Shown: positions 1 to 7,916 of the stretch, piece by piece | Layout of the letters: the number at the start of each line of letters is the position of its first letter | Numbering within the stretch: the stretch's first letter is position 1 | Source: CAZIVO01 sp964542765 | Lineage (GTDB): Bacteria > Planctomycetota > UBA1135 > UBA2386 | Length of the DNA: 46,636 nucleotides | Assembly: GCA_964542765.1 (NCBI GenBank) | Contig: CAZIVO010000015.1 | Coordinates: forward strand, 1-46,636 | Reading direction: 5' to 3' | Made by a program: the position numbers and the translations under genes | The notes under the pieces: generated by a model | Database searches by the model: none | Told to the model about the DNA's origin: nothing | Seen by the model: only the letters and a program-made list of their open reading frames with translations

Positions 1-234
1 GAGCTGCCCAGGCCGACCACCGCACAAGCCGCATGCCGCAAGAAGTCCCTTCGATTCTGGTTCATGGGGACACTATATACCCGGCGACACGGCTCGTTTG
101 TCATCCCCGAAGAGGTCATTCACGGCCAACGACCCGAGCCGCCGTCACGGGCAATATCCGGCCGCGATGATCCGATCCCTGGAAAGGCCTCAAAGAGCGA
201 GGCCTCGCCGGTTTTCGAGACTTGTGAAGACGAA

Positions 235-1062
235 TCAGCGCGAGCGCCAGAAACCTCGACGGACCCAGACATGGACATCCCTGATCATCCGCTCCAGGGA
301 TGGAGCCACGAAATATTGCTGCTGGTCGGAAGATTCGCTCCCGTCCGTTCTGGCCATCCGATCGACGTCCCAATCCAGCCATTCGGAGTTGCGATCAAAA
401 CCGATGAGGGCGCTACGGGATGACAGTAGCCCCGCGCCGAAGGCCTTCACCACGCCATCTTCCTCGACCACACCAAACCCCATGCAATGCCGATAGACCT
501 TTTCCAGGCGAAGCCGTTCGCATGGATTCCCGACCTCGAACGCGAGGCCGAACAGCTGGCTGCATTTCGCTATCTCGGGATGGGCCAAGGCAGGCGCATG
601 ACCGAGGTATGTCCCGATCAGATCGGAACCCGGCACAAAACCGGACGAAGCTCCCGGGCGTAGCCGAAGGGAGCAAGCATGTCGGCGATTCCGCAAGCCT
701 TGCATGAAGCTCTCACGGGCCGGGTGTCGCAAACTCGGCTGCAAACGAAATCCCGTGGCCTCCACGAGCTTGGCATTGACCTCCGCTAATTGCGGGATCC
801 GATCCGAGCTCAGTGCCAGATGGCCCTGGAGGTCGAGGATCTTGCGACAGGCCTTGTCTTGATGCAGGGAAGAGAGTTTCCGGCGCAGATCCAGCCACGA
901 GGCAAGTTCTTCGGTCGTGTGGACGATGCGCGGGACGAAGCCTGCACCATCGACCTCGAAGGGGCGACGGCGCACGACTGCATGCCGACGGCGACTTCGG
1001 GGAGAAGGCGATACGAGGCCGTGCGAAGGGGCAAGGCCAGGGTTTGATGGTGGACTATGCAT
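235..1062 (-). pseudogene. Relic of a phenylalanine-4-hydroxylase-like aromatic amino acid hydroxylase
   Basis: The reading frame is open for 275 residues. From about residue 43 it follows the catalytic domain of eukaryote-type biopterin-dependent aromatic amino acid hydroxylases: a PRI..T.EE..W segment, the RIPQL and ATGFRLQP blocks (residues 88-109), TYLGHAPALAHPE (151-163), and KAFGAGLLSS (206-215). Family members bind iron with His, His and Glu. Here only the second His (H155) is kept. The first is Gly (G150, codon ggg at 613-615) and the Glu is Gly (G195, codon ggg at 478-480). The first 40 residues do not resemble the family and the C-terminal tetramer region is missing. Such a protein should not bind iron normally, so I read it as a decayed gene kept open by chance or recently inactivated. 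A diverged non-catalytic paralog or sequencing error are alternatives. Nothing convincing lies in the 234 bases beyond its 3' end or in the 93 bases before the next gene. Confidence 0.6.
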
Positions 1063-1155
1063 GGCAGGGATCCTGAGGTGCCATTCTTCGGCTCCTCAGC
1101 CCTGCCAGCTGAAGTCATTCCCCGGTGACAAGGGGGAATGAGCGCAGGCGCATGG

Positions 1156-2682
1156 TCACTTGGCGTTTGCCGTCATCCACTCCCAGTCGTCGGTCCGGAA
1201 GGGGGATGCCGGCAAACCCGCATCGTTGATCAAGTTACAGTCGGGGTTCGATTCCCATGCGTAGCGCACGGCGACCGGGCGGGCGACATCGCCCTCGACC
1301 AAGACCGTGTCCTTGACGATGCGTGCTCGCGCCGGAACAAACTTCTTGTCGGCACCAGCAATCGTGAAGCCCTTCAGTTCGCCACCGCCTCGCGCGGCCA
1401 TACCACCGGCCACGTGATCGAAGCTCAATCTGACCACCTTGCCCCGCACCTTCATGCCGGTATAGCTCGGGCCGGACCAGACCAGATCCTTGCCATGGAA
1501 CTGGCCGACCGCGGAAAGGGCCAGACGACGACCGACCTCCTGCTTGTTGCGCGGATGGATATCCCGAGGGTTACCGATGTCGATGGCCACGGCCACGCCA
1601 GTGCTGGGCAGATCCAGAGCCATATTCTGCGCTTCGCGCAATTCAGCCCATGTCACCGAATTCCTCACGCTGAAATTGGCGAGTTGCACGAACAAGAAAG
1701 GGAAATCCCCCTGCCCCCAGCGATCTCTCCAGTCGGTGATCATCGCCGGAAAGATCTTGCTGTACTGATAAGCACGGCTCGCATTGCTCTCCCCCTGATA
1801 CCAGATCGCGCCGCGAATCGCATAGCCGACCAAGGGCGCGATCATGCCGTTGTAAAGGACGGAGACATTGTGAGGTGAATTGGGGCCTCTGGGTGCCCGC
1901 GGACGAGAAGGGGCCTTCTCGCCCTTGGCCTTGGCCTTGGTCACGGCATTCTTCCAGTTCTCGACTTGCTGTTGATACTTCTCCTGCGCTGCAGAGGCAT
2001 CCGCAGCAACTTTCTTCCAACGATCGGCAATCGGTTTGAACGCCGGCTCTGCCTTCACGGCCTTCGAGCTCGTCCATGCCTCTGACGGTGTCCCGCCCCA
2101 AGCGCTCTGGATCAAGCCGATCGGAACTTCGAGATGACGGTGCATCTCGCGGCCAAAGAAATATCCAACAGCAGAAAAACCGGCCACCGACTCCGGGGTG
2201 CATGGCTGCCAGCCCCCCTTAACCTTGGCCGCCGGCTCCATGGCTATGGCCCGCGCAACCTTGAAGAGGCGAATGTGAGGATACTTCGCAGCAGCGATCT
2301 CTTCCTTGGGGTCATTGGCCGACCGCGTCGGCCACTCCATGTTGGACTGACCTGAACAGACCCAGACCTCGCCAATCATGATGTCCTTCCAGGCGATGGT
2401 TTCGGAGCCGCTGCGAACCGTCAGAGCCCAGGGGCCACCGGCCTGGCAAGCATCGAGGTCCAGCTTCCACAGCCCATTCTTATCTGCTTGCAAGGAGTGA
2501 TTCTGGTTCGACGCGAACGAGATCGCGACCTTGGCACCAGGAGCTGCCTTGCCCCAGATCGGGATCGGCTTGCCCCTTTGGAGAACCATGTGCTCTCCGA
2601 ACACCGAAGCGAGTTCGAGCTGAGCAGTGCAAGGGGTGGCCAGGAGGAGGAGGAGGAGGGTCGAGATATGTGGAAAGCGCAT
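1156..2682 (-). CDS. Exported sialate O-acetylesterase-like esterase
   Basis: A 508-residue secreted enzyme of the sialate O-acetylesterase (SASA, formerly DUF303) group, which removes acetyl esters from sugars such as sialic acids or polysaccharides. Residues 1-20 form a signal peptide with a run of six leucines. The nucleophile block GQSNMEW (111-117, Ser113) is clear, followed by WGGTPSEAW (195-203), WYQGESN (294-300) and a catalytic Asp/His block RDIHPRN (D374, H376). Length is normal for the family. A Lys/Ala/Glu-rich stretch at about 205-262 is an insert between core blocks and is probably helical. The gene is divergent from the cytosine deaminase, with 147 bases between the two starts. 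The natural substrate cannot be deduced; acetylated plant or algal polysaccharide is as likely as sialic acid. Confidence 0.9.
   Translation of the reverse strand: MRFPHISTLLLLLLATPCTAQLELASVFGEHMVLQRGKPIPIWGKAAPGAKVAISFASNQNHSLQADKNGLWKLDLDACQAGGPWALTVRSGSETIAWKDIMIGEVWVCSGQSNMEWPTRSANDPKEEIAAAKYPHIRLFKVARAIAMEPAAKVKGGWQPCTPESVAGFSAVGYFFGREMHRHLEVPIGLIQSAWGGTPSEAWTSSKAVKAEPAFKPIADRWKKVAADASAAQEKYQQQVENWKNAVTKAKAKGEKAPSRPRAPRGPNSPHNVSVLYNGMIAPLVGYAIRGAIWYQGESNASRAYQYSKIFPAMITDWRDRWGQGDFPFLFVQLANFSVRNSVTWAELREAQNMALDLPSTGVAVAIDIGNPRDIHPRNKQEVGRRLALSAVGQFHGKDLVWSGPSYTGMKVRGKVVRLSFDHVAGGMAARGGGELKGFTIAGADKKFVPARARIVKDTVLVEGDVARPVAVRYAWESNPDCNLINDAGLPASPFRTDDWEWMTANAK
2642..2659. repeat. GAG trinucleotide tract in a signal peptide
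   Basis: About six AGG/GAG units in tandem on the plus strand. On the coding strand they are CTC/CTT/CTG leucine codons that make the hydrophobic core of the esterase signal peptide. Slippage would change the core by whole residues. Confidence 0.6.
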
Positions 2683-2829
2683 GGCCGCATCATACCCCGA
2701 CCGAGGCGGCCAGCCCCAGCCCGGCTCGAAGAGTCAGGAGGCGGAATCCTCGCCGGCTACCGAAGGAAAAACCGCACAAGCAAACTCCTGTATGGACTGC
2801 TCTGGCAGAGCATTACGCTAGCGGTCCCG

Positions 2830-3288
2830 ATGGACAAGATCACCCAGGACGATGCTCTCTTCATGGAATCGGCCATCGAGGAGGCAAGGCAAGGCTTCGC
2901 CGAGGGAGGGATCCCGATCGGCTCGGTGCTGGTGCTCGACGGGCGGATCGTTGGCCGGGGCCGCAACCGCCGGAAACAGCAGAGCAATCCCATCTTGCAC
3001 GGGGAGATGGACTGCTTGCAGAGTGCCGGACGCTTGACCGCCAAGGACTACCAACGCTCGACCCTCTACTCGACGCTGTCTCCTTGCCATATGTGCGCGG
3101 GGGCCATCCTGCTCTTCGGCATTCGCCGCGTGGTCATGGCCGAAAATCGAACCTTCCAAGGAGCGGAAGAGTTGATGTGTCAACACGATGTTGAGGTCGT
3201 GAACATGGATCTGGCCGAACCACGGCAACTGATGCAGGAGTTCATCGCCCGTCACCCAAAAGACTGGGCAGAAGACATCGCAGAATAA
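2830..3288 (+). CDS. Cytosine deaminase, yeast FCY1-like
   Basis: A 152-residue zinc deaminase of the cytidine/deoxycytidylate deaminase fold. The zinc site is complete: HGE at 57-59 (His ligand and proton-shuttling Glu) and SPCHMC at 85-89 (two Cys ligands). Compared with the usual bacterial TadA or guanine deaminase, the sequence is much closer in pattern to yeast cytosine deaminase: EGGIPIG near the N-terminus, LHGE, the TLYSTLSPC block, and a C-terminal block ending in KDWAEDIAE that resembles the substrate-closing tail of the yeast enzyme. Length (152 against 158) also fits. The likely reaction is cytosine to uracil plus ammonia in pyrimidine salvage. The frame is open far upstream, but the family N-terminus begins at this ATG. 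No clear ribosome site precedes it. Confidence 0.85.
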   Translation: MDKITQDDALFMESAIEEARQGFAEGGIPIGSVLVLDGRIVGRGRNRRKQQSNPILHGEMDCLQSAGRLTAKDYQRSTLYSTLSPCHMCAGAILLFGIRRVVMAENRTFQGAEELMCQHDVEVVNMDLAEPRQLMQEFIARHPKDWAEDIAE

Positions 3289-3304
3289 ACGCCTCGCTGC
3301 GAAG

Positions 3305-4027
3305 CTACGCTTCGAATCGAGGTGGACGGATCCGGTATGCGGAGATGGTTTTCAGAATCTTGTAGCCTGCCCTGACCGTGCCGCTCAGCGTACCACTGAT
3401 CTTGCTCTTGCCCACGCGCTTACGATACCGGACCGGCACCTCACACACCCTCAACCCGCGACGCCGAGCCCGGATCTGCATCTCGATGGTCCAGCCGAAA
3501 TCCCGGTCTCGCATCTGCAAGGAATCGAAGGCTTTGCGATTGATGACGCGAAAAGGGCCGAGGTCCGAGCACCGCATTCCGAACAGTATCCTGAGCAAGA
3601 ACACCGCCAGCCTCGTCCCTGCGCGCGCCGAAAACAGCATTGCGCGGCGGGAATCTCGGCTGATCATGCGGCTGCCGATCACCATGTCGGCTTCGTCCTG
3701 AACCAAGATGTCGAGGAGAGCCGGGAGTTCCGCGGAATCATCTGAGTGGTCGCCATCAAGAAAGACCAGGATCTCCGCCTTGGGCGCTGCCTCCACTCCC
3801 GCCATCATTGCCGCGCCATACCCGCGCCGAGGCTCGCTGACAACATGCGCGCCGTGCTCGCGCGCGATCCTCATGCTTTGATCGGTACAGCCATTGTCAA
3901 CGACCACGATCTCGTCGACCACGTCCATCGGGATCTCCCCGAGCACGAGCGAGAGGCCCTCCTCCTCGTCGAGGACGGGGATGATGACCACAGTCCACGG
4001 TCGCCGGAGCAGCGGATCAGATCTCAC
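3305..4027 (-). CDS. Family 2 glycosyltransferase, dolichyl-phosphate-sugar synthase type
   Basis: A 240-residue GT-A glycosyltransferase. It opens with TVVIIPVLDEEEG (12-24), then VVDNGCTD (42-49), an acidic metal and nucleotide-sugar site DGDHSDD (91-97), SDLGPFRVINR (154-164) and the WTIEMQIRA block (179-187) typical of polyprenyl-phosphate mannose/glucose synthases and close relatives. There is no long membrane segment, so it is soluble or peripheral at the cytoplasmic face. The chosen start is GTG, because it overlaps the stop of the upstream repeat-protein gene as GTGA (bases 4027-4024), a normal coupling arrangement. A longer start at 4081 would run 58 bases into that gene. Sugar donor and acceptor cannot be told. 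Confidence 0.85.
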   Translation of the reverse strand: MRSDPLLRRPWTVVIIPVLDEEEGLSLVLGEIPMDVVDEIVVVDNGCTDQSMRIAREHGAHVVSEPRRGYGAAMMAGVEAAPKAEILVFLDGDHSDDSAELPALLDILVQDEADMVIGSRMISRDSRRAMLFSARAGTRLAVFLLRILFGMRCSDLGPFRVINRKAFDSLQMRDRDFGWTIEMQIRARRRGLRVCEVPVRYRKRVGKSKISGTLSGTVRAGYKILKTISAYRIRPPRFEA

Positions 4028-7000
4028 TTCTTCTTGTCGCGACCGGCTTTCTCCAGCTCCTCGACCAGATTGATATCCCAAGAAGCTTTCTCTCCATCAC
4101 GAACCGTTCGCGAAACCCTCACCTCGGGCTCGCCCTTCTCCCTGACAATGATCGTGTAGGTGTCGGGGGTGACACCCTTGAAGGTGTACCAGCCCGAATC
4201 ATCCTTCTTGTCCTTGCCGCCCAAGAAATTCCGGAGAACGCCGAGGACCGAGACATTATTCACTACCGGCTCACCCTTGCCGTTGACAACGCTGACGTTG
4301 GCGGGCGGCACCCTCTTGCCATCGATATTCGTCACGCGAAGACGAAGAGTAGCCCCCTTGACCACCTTCAGCGTGACATCGGTCGAGAGCCCCTCGCTCA
4401 CCTCTACATTGTCAGCAATACCGGGCGATCTGCCCTCGATCTCGGCTTCAACGCGATAGGTCCCGGGTGTCACACCCGATATCTTGAAGCTGCCATCAGG
4501 GCCGCTGCGCTCCGGACGAACCTGCATGCCGAAAAAATCCATGAGGCCGGTCTTCTTCTCTTTTGCGCGCCCGACATCACGAAAATGCACTTCGGCCCCA
4601 CCGAGGGGATTGCCGTTGCCATCGATAACCGTGCCCGTGATGGAGCCCGCCAAGGGCAAGAGCAGCACTATATCTTGGACCGGGGTGCGCCCATCCACCT
4701 GGATGCCACCCAACGCAACACTGCCATACTTCTTCGTCTCGCTGCGTCGACCTTCACGCCCCGATGCCGTCAAGCGATAGGTTCCCTCTGACACATTGGG
4801 AAGTTCGAAACGTCCTTCTGCATCCGTTCGCGTCTCGCTAACACCATTCTTCAAGATCATCCCCAGCAGGCCGTCGGCCTCCAGACCACCCTCTTCGATG
4901 CCCGCACGCACAAGAACCCCCTTGACCGGTTCGCCATTCGCATTGCGAACAACACCGCTGATCGAGCTATCAGGAATGATGAGGTCCAGACGAAACTCGG
5001 TCGCGCCATCGGGGATCTCGACGGTGAAGTTGCTCTCGTCACGACGGCCGACAAAACGAGCTACCTTGAAAAAATAGGTGCCGGGCTTCAGCCCAGCGAG
5101 TTCGTAGTCTCCCTTTACATCCGTAGGCTTGGCCCGAATACCGATGCCAAAAATCCCCTCCTTGTCACTGCTCATAGCGCTCACCATGGCACGCTTCACG
5201 GGCTCACCACCGTCGTAGACGGTCCCGAATACCCGGACGCCATCTTCGGTCTCATCATGGATATCGAGCTTGACCGACTTCCCACGCCGCACCGTGACAG
5301 TCTTCAGTCGCATGTTCCCCATCAGATCGAAGATGACGTTCGAAGAAACATCCTCCATCCGTGATTTGAACACCATGTACTGACCGGGGGTGAGACCCTC
5401 GATCCTGTATCGCCCTTGCTTGTCGGTATTCGAACTCTTGAATGCGCCCGCGGAAATGCTGAAGGCGACGATCAAAGCGTCAGCGAGAGGCCGCTGACCG
5501 GCTCCCGTCACGTTGCCTTCGACAGCGCCTCCCCACTCGAGTTCGATGCGGACAATCTCAGCATCCCCTTCCTCAGGGATCTCAACATCCTTGGCCGAAG
5601 CCTTCGCCATATCCGGATGGCGAGCAGTGAAGCGGTACTTCCCGGGAGACAAGGCTTCGATCTCGAACTCACCCTGACTTCCCGTCATCGTCGACCGCTG
5701 ACCCATCGACGACATCCCCAGAAAGTCGAAGTCTTCCGGATCGACCTTGAACTGAAATATGCTGCTGCTGCGCCTCTCCTCGCGGGCCCGATAAGCCGTC
5801 ACCATGGCCTCTGGAACAGGAATCCCTGTGGCAGCATCGACAACGACACCCTGCGCAAAAATCCCCTGGTCTAACACGAAACTCAGGGGGTCGCTCTCCT
5901 CGCCACTTTCAACAACGACCTTCTGCGACGAGGAGTCGCGGAGCCCTTCTGCGCGCACCCGCACCGTGATTTCTCCCGGGGGCAAGCCACGAACCGTGAA
6001 GGTACCGTCTGCGGACTGGAAGTCTTGCCAATCTTCGCCACGACCCTGCTCGCCGAACTTGGCTCCTTCCCGGAGTCTTATCGTCCGTGGCTCGCCACTC
6101 CGACCACGACGACCCCACCCATTCGACGCCGAGGATCTCGCATCGACCTCGGGGGCACCGGAAGCTCCTTCTCCTGCATCCGCTGCTTCGACTATCGGCC
6201 TGGATCGTGCAGACACGCGAAACCGTGAAACGGGTGTCCCGGGTGACACTGTCACCTTTCCCCTGACGGTCGCACCCGGCGTGAGCTTGATCCGAACATC
6301 GCGCTCCTCGAGTTTCACACCCGTGCGTATCTCGGTCACGTAACCCGGCTTGCTGGCCTGCAAGACCAAGCTAGGCCCTGTCAGCCCCCGCAGTTCAAAT
6401 CGTCCATCTCCTCCTGTCTCCGATGAGATGTTCCGGATCTTCAAGGTCGCCTTGAAGATCTCGGCACCGAAAGATCTACCGGACTCTTCGGCCGCGCGCG
6501 CTTCCACCAGCGCACCGGTCAGGGGGCGGTCGTCCTGGTCCACGACCAGACCGCTGAACATCGCACCCTCACCCAGCGATAGCACCACATCCTGATACGC
6601 GCCCCCATCGACAACCGTCAATTCCTCGATGCTGGATGGGGCAAGCCCCTCGGCAGCTGCGACGAAGGCAATATGCCCCTGCGCAACTCGGTCGATCCGG
6701 AAAGCCCCGTCCTCATCGGTCATGACCGGCTCATCGCGACCATCCGCGCTGAACAGCAGCCGACTCATGTCGAGATAGACCATGGCGATATTCGCCGCCG
6801 CCACCGGTTGACCATCCTGGTCAATGACATGCCCCTCTATGCTCGCCCCGGCGCGACCACGAACTGTCACGGTCGTCGCCTGCCCTACCTTTACCTCAAG
6901 GCCATAGCGCTCCTCGAGAGCCATCAGGGAGTGACCTGCCGATAGCGTGTAGCCACTGCCCGCGGGAACTCCGGGAAGATCGAACCTTCCTTCAGCATCG

Positions 7001-7704
7001 GTTTCGGTCTCCAGCCAGCGATACTTGCGGCTGGTGATCTGTCCGAGGAACGCATTCAGGCCCGGCCGCAAACTCACCACCGCGCCCGAAGCAGGTGCGC
7101 CATCGGCGGCGAAAACACGGCCTCGAACACGCCCGCCCGGAGAGCTGAACAGTTCCACGCCTTCGCGCACCTCCCCCCGTGCAAGGCGTACCGTTCCCGG
7201 CATGCGCACGAAAGCCGCATCGGAACGACCATCAAGAAAGATCCGGCCCGGTGGCAAGCCGAAGAGTTCGAAGCTGCCATCCGCGGCCGTCAGAGTCGTG
7301 GCAAGTTCCTCGGGTGCATCTCGATGGCTTTTCCAAAGCCCCTCCTTGAAAAGGCCACGGAAACGAGACTCCAGTCGCTCGAACGATGGTAGGCGGCGCA
7401 AGGCAACTACTTCCACGCCGCCCAAGGGCACTCGCGTCTTCGCATCGATCACACGGCCCCGGACGCCGGTCTGGCGGAAGAGGTCCGCAGGCGCCTCAAC
7501 ACGCTGGGGTTCCTGGGCCAACTCCGCACCGGTTTCCAGCTCCGTATTCAGATCGACGCTCCCTGATACGGAAGAATCCAGGCCCGACACCGTCTTGCCG
7601 GGCTCACCCACCGGAGCATCACCGCCGCCGAAGGCCAAAAAAGCCGCCGAGGCGATCAGCACGAGCAGAGCAATCAGGAGTATGGGAGTGTTTCGTTGTG
7701 ACAT
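4024..7704 (-). CDS. Membrane-anchored protein of about 11 carboxypeptidase-regulatory-like repeats
   Basis: A 1226-residue protein with one N-terminal hydrophobic helix (about residues 7-27) followed by an extracytoplasmic region built almost wholly of Ig-like CarboxypepD_reg units of roughly 85-120 residues. Each unit has the pattern G.V.D..G.P..GA.V, then a TD..G.F.L.GL.PG.Y turn. I count eleven repeat beginnings (for example GRVIDAKTRVPLGG, GVVRNANGEPVKG, GTVIDGNGNPLGG). The C-terminus is charged (ending KAGRDKKK). No catalytic domain is visible. Such arrays usually act as rigid surface or periplasmic stalks, or bind carbohydrate or proteins. The ATG start gives a sensible membrane anchor; an in-frame GTG 48 bases upstream lies directly on an AGGAG and is less likely. 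The glycosyltransferase follows with overlapping ends, hinting at a joint role in surface structure. Confidence 0.85.
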   Translation of the reverse strand: MSQRNTPILLIALLVLIASAAFLAFGGGDAPVGEPGKTVSGLDSSVSGSVDLNTELETGAELAQEPQRVEAPADLFRQTGVRGRVIDAKTRVPLGGVEVVALRRLPSFERLESRFRGLFKEGLWKSHRDAPEELATTLTAADGSFELFGLPPGRIFLDGRSDAAFVRMPGTVRLARGEVREGVELFSSPGGRVRGRVFAADGAPASGAVVSLRPGLNAFLGQITSRKYRWLETETDAEGRFDLPGVPAGSGYTLSAGHSLMALEERYGLEVKVGQATTVTVRGRAGASIEGHVIDQDGQPVAAANIAMVYLDMSRLLFSADGRDEPVMTDEDGAFRIDRVAQGHIAFVAAAEGLAPSSIEELTVVDGGAYQDVVLSLGEGAMFSGLVVDQDDRPLTGALVEARAAEESGRSFGAEIFKATLKIRNISSETGGDGRFELRGLTGPSLVLQASKPGYVTEIRTGVKLEERDVRIKLTPGATVRGKVTVSPGTPVSRFRVSARSRPIVEAADAGEGASGAPEVDARSSASNGWGRRGRSGEPRTIRLREGAKFGEQGRGEDWQDFQSADGTFTVRGLPPGEITVRVRAEGLRDSSSQKVVVESGEESDPLSFVLDQGIFAQGVVVDAATGIPVPEAMVTAYRAREERRSSSIFQFKVDPEDFDFLGMSSMGQRSTMTGSQGEFEIEALSPGKYRFTARHPDMAKASAKDVEIPEEGDAEIVRIELEWGGAVEGNVTGAGQRPLADALIVAFSISAGAFKSSNTDKQGRYRIEGLTPGQYMVFKSRMEDVSSNVIFDLMGNMRLKTVTVRRGKSVKLDIHDETEDGVRVFGTVYDGGEPVKRAMVSAMSSDKEGIFGIGIRAKPTDVKGDYELAGLKPGTYFFKVARFVGRRDESNFTVEIPDGATEFRLDLIIPDSSISGVVRNANGEPVKGVLVRAGIEEGGLEADGLLGMILKNGVSETRTDAEGRFELPNVSEGTYRLTASGREGRRSETKKYGSVALGGIQVDGRTPVQDIVLLLPLAGSITGTVIDGNGNPLGGAEVHFRDVGRAKEKKTGLMDFFGMQVRPERSGPDGSFKISGVTPGTYRVEAEIEGRSPGIADNVEVSEGLSTDVTLKVVKGATLRLRVTNIDGKRVPPANVSVVNGKGEPVVNNVSVLGVLRNFLGGKDKKDDSGWYTFKGVTPDTYTIIVREKGEPEVRVSRTVRDGEKASWDINLVEELEKAGRDKKK

Positions 7705-7916
7705 GTTTCTCGGGACCGTTACAGGCTGGCGAATCCGGGTCGCATTCCCCACCTCCTAGTGGACGATGGGAAGGATAACCTGTTCATCTACAGTTGTGAG
7801 CGGCGACCAGGATGGGCGGCACATTGTCCTCTGCCGGGCCATCCTTCTGCAATGCCCTACCCCGAAGAGACTTCCGTTGCCTTCCCGGGACACCACCACC
7901 CCCCAGCGCAACCGGC

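Noticed and set aside
1231..1256. tRNA T-arm-like GGGGTTCGATTCCC
   Set aside because: It lies inside the esterase reading frame, in a well-conserved protein segment, and no acceptor stem or anticodon arm can be built around it.
7025..7759. Open frame of 244 codons antisense to the repeat protein
   Set aside because: Arg/Pro/Ser-rich with no domain; the minus-strand frame has regular repeats.
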